From positions 186,001 to 250,000 of the forward strand of contig CAYJMS010000005.1 in the NCBI GenBank assembly GCA_964371615.1: 64,000 nt of DNA, read 5' to 3'. The DNA comes from SpSt-333 sp964371615. GTDB taxonomy: Bacteria > Bacteroidota > Ignavibacteria > UBA10030 > UBA8401. Under the pieces are notes generated by a model. It made no database searches, was not told where the DNA came from, and was given only the letters and a program-made list of their open reading frames with translations. Within the stretch, counting starts at the first letter, position 1. Each line of letters begins with the position of its first letter. Position numbers and translations under genes: made by a program. This document shows positions 26,920 through 36,775 of the stretch, piece by piece.

Positions 26920-28200
26920 ATGAAAAAAATTGCCATCGCACTTCTTGTCAATGTTTGCATGCTCTCTGCTCAGGATTTTAATCTAACCGGTGCCGGAGCA
27001 CGCGCAGAAGGTTTTGGCGGTGCATTTATCGGGCTTGCGGATGATGCGACAGCGGTCGTCTGGAATCCGGCTGGACTGGCGCAATTAGAACGTGCGGAGG
27101 CGTCTATCGTGACGCGATACATTTCCGAAGGTGCTGAATATAAATATTCATTCGATCCGACATTGAATGAAGAAGAAAGTCAGGGACATTTTTCTCTGAA
27201 TTTCGGCAGTGCAGCATTGCCGTTTTCATTCGATGGAATCAAATTGGTCTTTGCCGCAGCATACCAACGGCAATTGGATTTTTATTACAGCAAAAGTGAG
27301 CGGTACGAAATAACGAACGGCTCAACCACTTATAAAGTAAAAAATAGAGAAGAAGACCGCGGCGGTGTCAATACCATTACACCAGCAATTGCCGTCAGAA
27401 TTTCTCCGATGCTATCATTCGGTCTTTCAGCGAATATTTGGATGGGTGATATCGACTCAAAAAGCCGGTATGAAATCGAAAATGTCGGTAGAAACATTAA
27501 TGCATTTGCGTTGGATTATTCGGGATTAAATTTTGTCTTTGGAGGATTGGCAGATTTCGAAGGAATGAAAAACGGATTCCCGTTAAAACTCGGCCTCACG
27601 GTGCGAACGCCGTTCCGACTTGATGCCGATGGTTCTTATGATCTCGATGAAGAGATACCGGACATTCTGACTTCTCCCGGGGAAGCAACGTTTACGATGC
27701 GTCAGCAAATCGAAATGCCGTTCATGCTCGGCGTCGGCGCTTCATACCGCATTGGCGATAATCTGACAGTGGCGATGGATTATGAGATGCGTGCCTATGG
27801 CAATAAAAAAATAAAATATGAAGCGACGTATGAACCGACCGGAGATGTGGGAACATCCGAAGGGGATATCAGCGAAAGTAAATCAAATTTTAACGAATTG
27901 CGGTTGGGAGCTGAATATTTAATTGTTCTGGAGAATGCTGTCATTCCATTGAGAGTCGGATATAAAACAGTACCGACAGGGTATGCAAATTATGTTTTTG
28001 ATTCTGCCATCGATAGTTTTCTGCCAACCAATGAACAGGTTACCGGGTCTTCGATCTCATTCGGATCGGGTTTTATTATTGATGTTTTAGCGTTCGATAT
28101 CACTTATAGTTCGGTTTCGTATATTCAAAAGTACGATACCGATGGTGAGATTGATTTCACCACCGGGACGTTAAGTTCGTCTGTGATATTCTATTTTTAG
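26920..28200 (+). CDS. FadL/TodX (OmpP1)-type outer-membrane porin
   Basis: 426 residues with a signal peptide ending MLSAQ. The mature N-terminus FNLTGAGARAEGFGGAFIGLADDATAVVWNPAGLAQLERAE is the family hallmark: hatch domain with the NPAG motif. Alternating beta-strands fill the rest, ending in an aromatic residue (SVIFYF) as outer-membrane barrels do. FadL proteins pass hydrophobic molecules such as fatty acids or aromatic compounds through the outer membrane. GAGG precedes the ATG; it probably shares a transcript with the CsgG-type gene. Confidence 0.92.
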   Translation: MKKIAIALLVNVCMLSAQDFNLTGAGARAEGFGGAFIGLADDATAVVWNPAGLAQLERAEASIVTRYISEGAEYKYSFDPTLNEEESQGHFSLNFGSAALPFSFDGIKLVFAAAYQRQLDFYYSKSERYEITNGSTTYKVKNREEDRGGVNTITPAIAVRISPMLSFGLSANIWMGDIDSKSRYEIENVGRNINAFALDYSGLNFVFGGLADFEGMKNGFPLKLGLTVRTPFRLDADGSYDLDEEIPDILTSPGEATFTMRQQIEMPFMLGVGASYRIGDNLTVAMDYEMRAYGNKKIKYEATYEPTGDVGTSEGDISESKSNFNELRLGAEYLIVLENAVIPLRVGYKTVPTGYANYVFDSAIDSFLPTNEQVTGSSISFGSGFIIDVLAFDITYSSVSYIQKYDTDGEIDFTTGTLSSSVIFYF

Positions 28201-28221
28201 AATCAATTAAGATAATTTCTC

Positions 28222-28250
28222 TTGACAATTGGCTAAACCCCTTATATATT
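28222..28250 (+). promoter_or_regulatory. Strong putative promoter of the small outer-membrane protein
   Basis: TTGACA (28222-28227), 17 bases, TATATT (28245-28250), followed by TG so that it also fits the Bacteroidota TAnnTTTG element. The start codon at 28307 lies about 45 bases beyond the expected transcription start. Confidence 0.65.
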
Positions 28251-28306
28251 TGCATTGCCTTCACTCACTAATTCACATTTTTACCATCATAAGAGAGGTT
28301 ACTGTT

Positions 28307-28792
28307 ATGAAAAAAGCACTTCTTGTTGTTCTTGCTGTGTTGCTCGTTTCTTCGCTTTCCGTTGCTCAATTGAGTGCCGGAAAAATCGGTATCACCACTG
28401 ACATTCCTGGAAAATCTATTGGTGCGGCATATGCACTGTCAGAGAACATGCGTCTTGATGCCGGTTTAACCTTTGAATCAACAGCACCGCCATCACCTGC
28501 AACCTCAACAACTGAAATTGGTATCGGCGCAAGCATTAAATTATACCATCCCGCAGTTGAAAATGTAACATATTATTATGGTGGTGGATTTGGATTTAAT
28601 ACTGCTGGAGATCCTGCATTCTCAACAATCGGTATCAGTGTCATGGGTGGAGCAGAATATTGGTTTTCATCGCGCTTTGCGGTTGGTGCCAATGTCAGTT
28701 TGGGATTCACAAATTCTGGTGTCTCCGGTGCAAAAACAACAAGAATCGGTACACAAGGTGTCGGAATGACATGGACATGGTGGATTAACTAA
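28307..28792 (+). CDS. Small outer-membrane beta-barrel protein
   Basis: 161 residues from ATG 28307 (GAGAGG upstream; signal peptide MKKALLVVLAVLLVSSLSVAQ). Upstream codons in frame overlap the promoter and are excluded. The mature chain has about eight short amphipathic strands rich in Gly, Thr and aromatic residues (IGIGASIKLYHPAV, YYYGGGFGFNT) and ends in GMTWTWWIN, fitting an OmpX/OmpW-size barrel. It is a monocistron with its own strong promoter and a strong terminator, so it is probably abundant. Function unknown. Confidence 0.8.
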   Translation: MKKALLVVLAVLLVSSLSVAQLSAGKIGITTDIPGKSIGAAYALSENMRLDAGLTFESTAPPSPATSTTEIGIGASIKLYHPAVENVTYYYGGGFGFNTAGDPAFSTIGISVMGGAEYWFSSRFAVGANVSLGFTNSGVSGAKTTRIGTQGVGMTWTWWIN

Positions 28793-28817
28793 TTCCACTG
28801 TTTTTCTGTTGTAGAAA

Positions 28818-28846
28818 AAGGAGAGAAGGCTTTTCTCTCCTTTTTT
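28818..28846 (+). terminator. Intrinsic terminator
   Basis: AAGGAGAGAA (28818-28827) pairs with TTCTCTCCTT (28833-28842) around a 5-base loop, and the last T residues continue as a U-tract to 28846. It closes the small barrel gene and separates it from nadB. Confidence 0.9.
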
Positions 28847-28867
28847 ATTTTTGTATCTTCCTATAGT

Positions 28868-30460
28868 ATGAACATCCAATCTGATTTTCTTGTCATCGGT
28901 AGCGGTATCGCAGGTCTGTCGTACGCACTCAGAGTGGCCGAATTGGGTACGGTTTCTATCGTAACCAAAAAAGAAAAAGCAGAATCCAATACGAATTATG
29001 CGCAAGGGGGAATTGCCGCCGTTGTCGGCAGTGACGACCAATTCGCGTACCATATTGAAGACACAATGAAAGCAGGGGGATTCCTCTGTCATAGAGATGT
29101 CGTTGAAATGGTCGTAAAAGAAGGGCCGGCAAGGATTAAAGATTTAATGGAATTGGGTGTTCAGTTCACATCCAATCAAAAAGGGATAGATCTTGGAAAA
29201 GAGGGAGGACATTCACATCACCGGATTGTGCATGCCGCAGATCTTACTGGTAAAGAAATAGAACGCGCTCTTTTAGCAAAAATTGCAGCCCATCCGAATA
29301 TTACAATTTTCGAAAATCATATCTCCATCGATCTCATCACGGAACATCACCTTTTTCGAACGGAAAAGCAGTCAAAAAACACAACCCATTGTTGGGGTGC
29401 GTATGTTCTGGATGTGGAAAAAAATATCGTGAAAACCTTCCTTGCGTCTACTACACTGCTGGCCACAGGAGGAACCGGGCATGTCTATTTACATACCACC
29501 AATCCTCTTATTGCTACTGGTGATGGTGTTGCAATGGCATATCGGGCAGGCGCACGGATCGCAAACATGGAATTTATTCAATTCCATCCGACAACATTAT
29601 ATAATTCCGGCTCTCCTTCATTTTTAATCTCTGAGGCAGTTCGGGGATTTGGCGCAATTCTGAAGAATACAAAAAACGAAGATTTTATGAGCAAATATGA
29701 TCCTCGAGGCGCTTTGGCGCCAAGGGACATTGTTGCACGGGCTATCGACTCAGAATTAAAAAGAAGCGGTGACGAATTTGTCTATCTCGATGTGCGGCAT
29801 CTTGAGAGCGAGAAAACAAAGGAACATTTCCCGAATATCTTCCAACGCTGCTTGCAGCATGGTATTGATTTCACCAAAGATCCCATTCCGGTAGTTCCGG
29901 GAGCACATTATATGTGCGGGGGAGTGATAACCGATACGAACGGTGCTACCTCTATCTCCGGCCTCTATGCCATAGGTGAAGTGGCGATGACAGGATTGCA
30001 TGGAGCAAACCGACTCGCCAGTAATTCTCTGCTGGAAGCAGTGGTGTATTCTCATAGATCTGCACAATCAATAAAAGAAAACGGGAAGGGGAATCCGGTT
30101 CCCTTGAACATTCCCGATTGGGATGAATCAGGGACCGTTAACAGTGAAGAATGGGTGTTAATTTCCCATAATCGGAAAGAAATCCAGCAATTAATGTGGG
30201 ACTATGTCGGTATAGTCAGATCGAACCACCGATTGGAAAGAGCCAAACGGCGTATCAACCTGATTCTTAACGAAGTAAAAGATTTTTACAAAAGAACAAA
30301 AGTTTCTGAAGGACTTATCGAATTGCGCAACCTTTCATACGTCGCCGATATGATAATCCGGTCTGCGCTGGAACGAAAAGAAAGCCGGGGTCTGCATTAC
30401 ACAACAGATTACCCGTTACTAGATGATAAAAATTGGTTAAAAGATACGGTCATAAACTAA
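28868..30460 (+). CDS. nadB: L-aspartate oxidase
   Basis: 530 residues. It has the FAD-binding Rossmann fingerprint VIGSGIAGLSYALRVAE and the succinate-dehydrogenase flavoprotein-type core: NYAQGGIAAV, a HHRIVHAADLTGKEIERAL region, FIQFHPTTLY and HYMCGGVITDTNGATSISGLYAIGE. It oxidises L-aspartate to iminoaspartate, the first step of de novo NAD synthesis. NadA and NadC are not in the window. The stop codon abuts the purF ATG, starting the long same-strand gene run. Confidence 0.96.
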   Translation: MNIQSDFLVIGSGIAGLSYALRVAELGTVSIVTKKEKAESNTNYAQGGIAAVVGSDDQFAYHIEDTMKAGGFLCHRDVVEMVVKEGPARIKDLMELGVQFTSNQKGIDLGKEGGHSHHRIVHAADLTGKEIERALLAKIAAHPNITIFENHISIDLITEHHLFRTEKQSKNTTHCWGAYVLDVEKNIVKTFLASTTLLATGGTGHVYLHTTNPLIATGDGVAMAYRAGARIANMEFIQFHPTTLYNSGSPSFLISEAVRGFGAILKNTKNEDFMSKYDPRGALAPRDIVARAIDSELKRSGDEFVYLDVRHLESEKTKEHFPNIFQRCLQHGIDFTKDPIPVVPGAHYMCGGVITDTNGATSISGLYAIGEVAMTGLHGANRLASNSLLEAVVYSHRSAQSIKENGKGNPVPLNIPDWDESGTVNSEEWVLISHNRKEIQQLMWDYVGIVRSNHRLERAKRRINLILNEVKDFYKRTKVSEGLIELRNLSYVADMIIRSALERKESRGLHYTTDYPLLDDKNWLKDTVIN

Positions 30461-31963
30461 ATGAAATCAACAATAAAACGCACTACATCGAAAGATAAAC
30501 CGAGGACTGCTTGCGGCATCTTTGGTGTGTTTGAACACCAAAATGCTTCTGTGAATACCTATTATGGTTTGCATTCATTGCAGCATCGAGGGCAGGAAGC
30601 GGCGGGGATTGTCTCAAGTGCATATAATCCGGAAAAAAAACGTACTCATTTCAATATTCACAAGGGAATGGGACTGGTAACTGATGTTTTTAGGGATTAT
30701 TCGATTCTCAAGGAACATTTAAACGGTACCTCTGCGATCGGTCATACCCGGTATTCGACTTCTGGATCGGCAAACAATGAAAAAAATATTCAGCCTCTTA
30801 TTGTTAACTATCGAAATGGTAATCTAGCGATCGTTCATAATGGAAATTTGACCAATTTCCGGACCATACGGAAGGAATTGCAGGACGAAGGAACCATATT
30901 CCAAACTACCTCCGATACCGAACTACTGCTGCATTTAATTGCCAGAAGCAGAAAAAAGAAGCAAATCGATCAAATTAGAGAAGCATTGGATCGTATTGAA
31001 GGAGCCTTTTCATTTCTTATCCTCACCGATTCAATGATGGTGGCTGCACGGGATGTCCACGGATTCCGACCAATGGTTCTCGGTGAGAAAGATGGCAGTT
31101 ATATCGTTGCATCGGAAACGTGTGCATTTGACATTATTGACGCGAAGTATATCCGCGATATCGAACCGGGTGAGATCCTCGTCATTGATAAAAAGGCAGA
31201 TTCCAATAAAAAACTGATTTCCCATCGGATTAACAAAAAGGTAAGTAATCCTCATCATTGTATATTCGAATATATCTATTTTTCGAGACCGGATAGTCAG
31301 GTATTTGGTGAAAGTGTCGATAAAATTCGGAGGAAACTGGGAAAATCCCTTGCCCAGGAATCACCTGTTGTACCAGAAAAAGGTGAAAAAACGATAGTGA
31401 TTAGCGTTCCGGACTCCAGTAATACCGCTGCATTGGGATATGTTACAGAGTCGATAAAGCAGGGAATTAATACGAAACTGGAATTAGGATTGATTAGAAA
31501 CCATTATGTCGGACGAACATTCATTCAGCCGGAACAGGGTCAGCGCGAGATGAAAGTGAAGACAAAGTTTAATACCGTGAAGGGTGTTTTAAAAGGGAAG
31601 AAACTGGTAGTTGTCGACGACTCTATTGTGCGAGGAACTACTTCTAAACAATTGGTTAAGTTGTTAAAAGAAGCCGGTCCAAAGGAAATTCATTTACGTA
31701 TTTCCTCGCCTCCAATTGTCAATTCCTGCTACTACGGTATGGATTTCCCCAATCGCGAAGAATTGATTGCCGTAAAGTGCAAAGAGGATATTGAAAAGAT
31801 TCGGGAATATCTTGGTGTCGATAGTGTTCAATATCTCTCCACCAAAAAATTACTGGCTTCTGTTCCCGGCGGAGATAAAAAAGGATATTGTACTGCTTGT
31901 TTTGGCGGAAAATATCCGGCGCCGATCGAAAATGTTTCGGATAAAAATGATCTTGAGTCTTAA
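30461..31963 (+). CDS. purF: Amidophosphoribosyltransferase
   Basis: 500 residues. After a 17-residue N-terminal extension comes ACGIFGVF with nucleophile Cys18, so the leader must be removed, as in Bacillus-type PurF. The glutaminase domain (about 18-250) contains HRGQEAAGI and GHTRYSTSG. The PRTase domain has the PRPP loop VVVDDSIVRGTTSKQL. Cysteines in HHCIFEY, NSCYYGMD and GYCTACFGG match the positions that bind the [4Fe-4S] cluster in the oxygen-sensitive Bacillus-type enzyme. It makes phosphoribosylamine from PRPP and glutamine, committing to purine synthesis. Confidence 0.97.
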   Translation: MKSTIKRTTSKDKPRTACGIFGVFEHQNASVNTYYGLHSLQHRGQEAAGIVSSAYNPEKKRTHFNIHKGMGLVTDVFRDYSILKEHLNGTSAIGHTRYSTSGSANNEKNIQPLIVNYRNGNLAIVHNGNLTNFRTIRKELQDEGTIFQTTSDTELLLHLIARSRKKKQIDQIREALDRIEGAFSFLILTDSMMVAARDVHGFRPMVLGEKDGSYIVASETCAFDIIDAKYIRDIEPGEILVIDKKADSNKKLISHRINKKVSNPHHCIFEYIYFSRPDSQVFGESVDKIRRKLGKSLAQESPVVPEKGEKTIVISVPDSSNTAALGYVTESIKQGINTKLELGLIRNHYVGRTFIQPEQGQREMKVKTKFNTVKGVLKGKKLVVVDDSIVRGTTSKQLVKLLKEAGPKEIHLRISSPPIVNSCYYGMDFPNREELIAVKCKEDIEKIREYLGVDSVQYLSTKKLLASVPGGDKKGYCTACFGGKYPAPIENVSDKNDLES

Positions 31964-34900
31964 TGCGGTGGATTCAATATTGGTTGATAAGTGTTTTTTT
32001 ATGCGGAATTCAATATGTTTTTCCGCAATCGTACATCATTAAATTCAAGTCTGAATCTGCTGATACGGTGTTTGTCCGATCTACTCTCGCCGATTTTTCA
32101 AAAAAAATCAACCCATCCCAAAATTCTCTTCGTCGTTATACGCTTACCGGACTTTTAACCGGACCTGTTTCACACACCACAAAGTTTCCTTGGGGTAAAT
32201 ACATTATTCTGCGTGCGAACGATGGAATTGAACCGCAAATAATCGATGCAATTAAAAGACATCCAGATATTGAATATCTGCAGCCTGTGCAGACATACAA
32301 AGTGTATTCTCAACCCAACGATTCAGCCTACGCCTCTCAATGGAATCTCGGCAGGATTGGAATAACACGCCTTTATGCAACGGGAATCGTTTCACCATTG
32401 CTCCCTCCGGTAATTGTTGGCGTAATAGACACAGGAATCGATGACGAACATCCCGATCTTGCATCGGTCATTGCAGTGCATCCCGGAGAGAGTGGGGTGG
32501 ATGGATTGGGAAACGACAAGCGGTCTAACGGTGTGGATGATGATGGAAACGGATTTATCGATGATTGGCGAGGATATGATTTTGTTGAGTCCGAATCGCA
32601 AACCAATGGTGATTGGAAAGAACGGGACAACGATCCGTTCGATGAGAATGGTCATGGCACGGCGGTTTCGGGAATAATCGGTGCGCAAATCAATAATGAA
32701 ATCGGATTGGCCGGTATTGCACCGTGTGTTATTCTTCCCGTCAGGGCTTTTGGGAAAGACGGAAATGGCAATGACATCGACATCGCTTCGGCAATCATTT
32801 ATGCGGCGGACAATGATGCTGAAGTTATCAATATGAGTTTTGGGGATGTTGTTCGATCGTTGCTGCTGCAGGATGCAGTCCGATACGCGCGGTCAGCCGG
32901 CAGCGTATTGATTGCCTCGAGTGGAAACGACGGAAGCAGCAAACCTCATTTTCCATCCGATTTTCCCGAAGTAATATCAACCGGTTCCGTTAATCGATTC
33001 GATATACGGTCATTTTTTTCTTCCAATAGTCCATCGCTTGCCCTCATGGCACCAGGCGAAGAAATCGTCACAACGACCGTGGGAGGTGGTTACACTGCAG
33101 ATTTTTCCGGAACATCGGCTGCGGCACCGCATGTATCGGGAGTGGTTGCGCTTCTCCGCAGCATGGAAAAAAAGAAAATGGCAACCCAACCGAATTACAT
33201 TCCGCTTTCGGCAGAGGAAGTAACCGGCGTTCTCTTAAATTCGGCGGATGACGCCGGAAAAAACGGTTGGGATGAAATGTATGGCGCAGGTATTCTCAAT
33301 GCCGAAAAGGCACTTCAAGCAGTGTCCGGTTCAGTGGTGCTTATCCATTCTCCACAACAAGATGAAATACTGACAAGTGAGTTAAACAGAGTTATTGTTA
33401 CTGCCGCAACCCCATATCTTCAATCCGTGCAATTGCTCTATGGCAGGGGATCCTCGCCGACACAATGGACGACAGTGGCATCTGTCGAAAACACAATACT
33501 CGTTCATGATACTATTCCTTTGAGTAAGACAGACTCACTGCCGGATGATTTTTATGTTCTCAGGCTGATTGCAAAAAACAGCAAAGGCAACGATATCGAA
33601 TATCGCCAGAGAATACGAATTCTTCGTTCCCTCCCACGAATACTCTCTCTCCGTTTTAGAGATTCGGTGATCATCGGCAACCGATATGGCAGTGTGATCG
33701 AAGTTCGAACAGATAGAAACACATCAGCGCAATTACACTTCCGCCCGGTCGGCAATCAGAGCTATGAGCAATTGCGATCGTTCGGCGACCAAATGAATCA
33801 CTCGTTTGTTCTTTCGACAGAATTATTCCAACCGAATGTCCACTATGAATTCAATTGCGAGCTTACCGAAAGCTCATCCCCCCGGCGTTCGGTGACATTC
33901 GCACTGACGGATTCGATCGGTTCTGCGTTGATATTTTCGTCGAAGACAATTCCAACCACCGGTTTCAGTAAAAAATCGTATTCGCTCCCAAAAGGATTTA
34001 TACTCAATTCCGTCCGGAGGGTGAACAATCAACACGCAATTATTCTTAATGAATACGATCAGAACGAAGATTTTGGGAAATTAAAATTATTCAGTTTCAC
34101 CGGGTCTCAATTTATTGTGCACGATTCTTCAGAACGGTCATGGATTCCTCGCAGTTATTACAGTCCTATGAATTCTTCTATACAGTGGCTACTCGTGCAG
34201 GATCATGGCGTCTCTTCCATAATAGGAATTGACTCTGTGAACGGATCATTTTTACCTTCACCGATATGGGGAGACTCTTCAGACGTGTGGGCGAGCCAGT
34301 TGATCGATCTTGACGGAAATGGCCTTCCGGAAATCATCGCGCGAAACAGTACTGAATACTTGATTTATAAAAATGCCGGAAATAATTCGTTTGTCCTTAC
34401 CGACCGACTTCCGAACATCTCTCCGCCGCTGTTCGGTGATGCAAAAAATCAATTCGGTCCCCCGCGTTCCATTGTCGGAGATTTCACAAATTCCGGCCGA
34501 TCCGAAATAATATATGCGGACTATGACGGTGATTTGTTGATGTACAGACAAACAGAAACAAATTCTCTTTCATTTGCTTTGGCGGGAATTGATACAACCG
34601 ATCTGTTTGAACAGAGCGATTATATTACGGCGGGTGATTTTAACGGAGATGGGAGGCTTGATTTTGCGGTTGCCGGTCACAGCAATATTGACTGGAATCA
34701 AGATCGGGAGTACGATCTTCCCGTGTGGACCGTTCGTGTATTTTCCCATCGAGCGACGGATCAAAACGGTACTGTCGCAAAAATATGGGAGCAGCATTTT
34801 ATCGGCGTCCGCTCCGGAAGCAGGTATGATAATGGTCTTACGGCAGGAAAATTATCACATGCGGATACGAAGGATGCATTATTGTTGTCGTTGAATCCCA

Positions 34901-36213
34901 ATCTGTATGTCTTTCAATGGAATGAGTCTGCACAGACTTTCGAGCCTGTGTGGAATCATACTTCGCAATCGAACAGCATCATCGTACATGATTTCGATAA
35001 TGACAACGTTAACGATTTAGGATTTACTGTTGACGGGAAAATTGAATTTTGGTCACAAAACACAAACCAACTTCCGGTTCCCTGGGGATTAAACGCTGTG
35101 GTTCTCTCTCCCACGCAAGCACGAGTTCGATGGTCATCCATGGCGATGAATCACAATGTCTATCGCGGTACGCATCCGGATTCCTTGGCATTTATTGCGG
35201 GGGTAACCGGAGTAGAATGGCGTGATACTGTACTCAATGAAAATTTAAAATATTATTTTGCAGTTACATCGGTCAATCCTGGTGAGAGTCAGCGTTCAGA
35301 AATCGTTTCAATTGTTCCTCACGCTCCGGTGTATATCCTTGCGGCAGTGCAGCATTCCCCGACGCAATTGAAGATTTCTCTATCGTATGATATTCTTTCG
35401 GAAGACGTTGGCGCCATTACCTTCGCTGTGGATTCCGCCAATAGATCATCATCGGCAGTATGGACATCGCCCCGATCGATTGTGGCAACATTCCCGGATA
35501 CCATAACAACGGGACTTCATTCTCTTCGAATCGTACAACTGATCGATGCGTCAGGTTTATACGGTAATACGACGGACACTTTTGCGTTTACTTCTGCGTA
35601 TCAGCGTAGCGACAAATTCTTTGTTCGTTCTGTAATCGTAAAGTCGCGGAACGAGATCACCATTGAATTTTCTGAAATTCCAGATACGATGAATGCGCTG
35701 AATCCGGATAATTATTCGGTAAAATCTATCGCGAAGGAATTCCCTGTCGTCTCGGTGAACCGTGATACTCTTTTACCCACAAAGGTATTCTTGCGGTTTT
35801 CGGAAGCCACGAATCTTTCTGCCATTGCGCTCCGGTTGGAAGTGTCGGTGAGCGAGAACATTATTTCTGCCGGTGGTGTTCCATTGATGGAAGGGAAAGG
35901 ACAAATTCTCTCCATTTCCCAGACCATTGATCATATTGCGGATATTGTCGTTTTTCCCAATCCGGCTCGCTCGGAAGACGCGCTGCATTTTGTCAATATC
36001 CCTGTGAATTGCATCATTACTGTATTTTCATTATCGGGAGAGAAGATTAAAATTATCGAGGAGGTTTCAACCGGGGAAGGAATTTCATGGAATTTACGCG
36101 ATGAACGTGGAAAACCACTTTCCAGCGGCGTATATTTGTATCGTGTGGAAATGAGGGATGACCGGGGAGGCACAGTAAAAACACATCTCGGCAAATTTGC
36201 CGTCATACGATAA
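31963..36213 (+). CDS. Giant secreted subtilase with FG-GAP repeats and type IX-type sorting domain
   Basis: 1416 residues; the start overlaps the purF stop by one base (TAATG). Signal peptide (about 1-22), I9-like propeptide (about 23-115), then an S8 peptidase domain with Asp156 (VGVIDTGID), His231 (NGHGTAVSG), oxyanion Asn322 (SSGNDG) and Ser385 (FSGTSAAAPHVSG), so it should be active. About 765-1030 contain calcium-loop FG-GAP/VCBS repeats (DLDGNGLPEII, GDFNGDGRLDF, HDFDNDNVNDLGF), then an Fn3-like domain (about 1040-1110). The last about 90 residues (VVFPNPARSED, SGVYLYRVEM) are a type IX-type sorting domain. A secreted or surface-anchored protease for protein degradation is likely; placement inside a housekeeping gene string is unusual. 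Confidence 0.93.
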   Translation: MRWIQYWLISVFLCGIQYVFPQSYIIKFKSESADTVFVRSTLADFSKKINPSQNSLRRYTLTGLLTGPVSHTTKFPWGKYIILRANDGIEPQIIDAIKRHPDIEYLQPVQTYKVYSQPNDSAYASQWNLGRIGITRLYATGIVSPLLPPVIVGVIDTGIDDEHPDLASVIAVHPGESGVDGLGNDKRSNGVDDDGNGFIDDWRGYDFVESESQTNGDWKERDNDPFDENGHGTAVSGIIGAQINNEIGLAGIAPCVILPVRAFGKDGNGNDIDIASAIIYAADNDAEVINMSFGDVVRSLLLQDAVRYARSAGSVLIASSGNDGSSKPHFPSDFPEVISTGSVNRFDIRSFFSSNSPSLALMAPGEEIVTTTVGGGYTADFSGTSAAAPHVSGVVALLRSMEKKKMATQPNYIPLSAEEVTGVLLNSADDAGKNGWDEMYGAGILNAEKALQAVSGSVVLIHSPQQDEILTSELNRVIVTAATPYLQSVQLLYGRGSSPTQWTTVASVENTILVHDTIPLSKTDSLPDDFYVLRLIAKNSKGNDIEYRQRIRILRSLPRILSLRFRDSVIIGNRYGSVIEVRTDRNTSAQLHFRPVGNQSYEQLRSFGDQMNHSFVLSTELFQPNVHYEFNCELTESSSPRRSVTFALTDSIGSALIFSSKTIPTTGFSKKSYSLPKGFILNSVRRVNNQHAIILNEYDQNEDFGKLKLFSFTGSQFIVHDSSERSWIPRSYYSPMNSSIQWLLVQDHGVSSIIGIDSVNGSFLPSPIWGDSSDVWASQLIDLDGNGLPEIIARNSTEYLIYKNAGNNSFVLTDRLPNISPPLFGDAKNQFGPPRSIVGDFTNSGRSEIIYADYDGDLLMYRQTETNSLSFALAGIDTTDLFEQSDYITAGDFNGDGRLDFAVAGHSNIDWNQDREYDLPVWTVRVFSHRATDQNGTVAKIWEQHFIGVRSGSRYDNGLTAGKLSHADTKDALLLSLNPNLYVFQWNESAQTFEPVWNHTSQSNSIIVHDFDNDNVNDLGFTVDGKIEFWSQNTNQLPVPWGLNAVVLSPTQARVRWSSMAMNHNVYRGTHPDSLAFIAGVTGVEWRDTVLNENLKYYFAVTSVNPGESQRSEIVSIVPHAPVYILAAVQHSPTQLKISLSYDILSEDVGAITFAVDSANRSSSAVWTSPRSIVATFPDTITTGLHSLRIVQLIDASGLYGNTTDTFAFTSAYQRSDKFFVRSVIVKSRNEITIEFSEIPDTMNALNPDNYSVKSIAKEFPVVSVNRDTLLPTKVFLRFSEATNLSAIALRLEVSVSENIISAGGVPLMEGKGQILSISQTIDHIADIVVFPNPARSEDALHFVNIPVNCIITVFSLSGEKIKIIEEVSTGEGISWNLRDERGKPLSSGVYLYRVEMRDDRGGTVKTHLGKFAVIR

Positions 36214-36217
36214 AATT

Positions 36218-36769
36218 ATGAAAATTTGGACTGCTTCAAATATTCTTTCATTCAGCAGGATCTTATTGATGATTCCGGCATCATATTTCCTTGCAACTCC
36301 GGACATGTACCACCGCGAGATAGCAGTGTTGATCATTTTAATTGCTGTGACTACCGATGCAATCGATGGTTATGTGGCAAGAAAATTCGATCAAATATCC
36401 GATCTTGGTAAGGTCATTGACCCGCTGGCGGACAAATTGGGAGTGGCAATTGTGGTTGTAATGCTGACCATTTATAACGATATTCCGTTGTGGTTTGCCG
36501 TCGGAATCCTTGCGCGGGATGTCGTCATCTTTCTTGCCGGACTCTACATTAAAACCAAAACGGGAATTATACTTCCATCCATGATGTCGGGGAAAGTGGC
36601 AGTATCGCTCCTTGCCTTGTATCTGGTGCTTGCAATTTTACGTTACGACAGCATTGACGTCATTGTTCAATCGGTGTTCATCGCCGCGATGGTTTCGCTT
36701 CTCGTTTCGTTCCTGCAATATACTCAGCGCTTTTTTTACACAATCCGTACACACCAAAAGAAGGAATAA
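36218..36769 (+). CDS. pgsA: CDP-alcohol phosphatidyltransferase, PgsA-type
   Basis: 183 residues from ATG 36218 (an in-frame TTG at 36197 overlaps the preceding gene). It carries the family motif DAIDGYVARKFDQISDLGKVIDPLADK (the DG, AR, G, D and D residues that bind CDP and metal) and about six membrane helices. Most likely it makes phosphatidylglycerophosphate from CDP-diacylglycerol and glycerol-3-phosphate in the inner membrane; other CDP-alcohol substrates cannot be excluded. The next gene is ftsY, 6 bases on. Confidence 0.88.
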   Translation: MKIWTASNILSFSRILLMIPASYFLATPDMYHREIAVLIILIAVTTDAIDGYVARKFDQISDLGKVIDPLADKLGVAIVVVMLTIYNDIPLWFAVGILARDVVIFLAGLYIKTKTGIILPSMMSGKVAVSLLALYLVLAILRYDSIDVIVQSVFIAAMVSLLVSFLQYTQRFFYTIRTHQKKE

Positions 36770-36775
36770 AAGATA

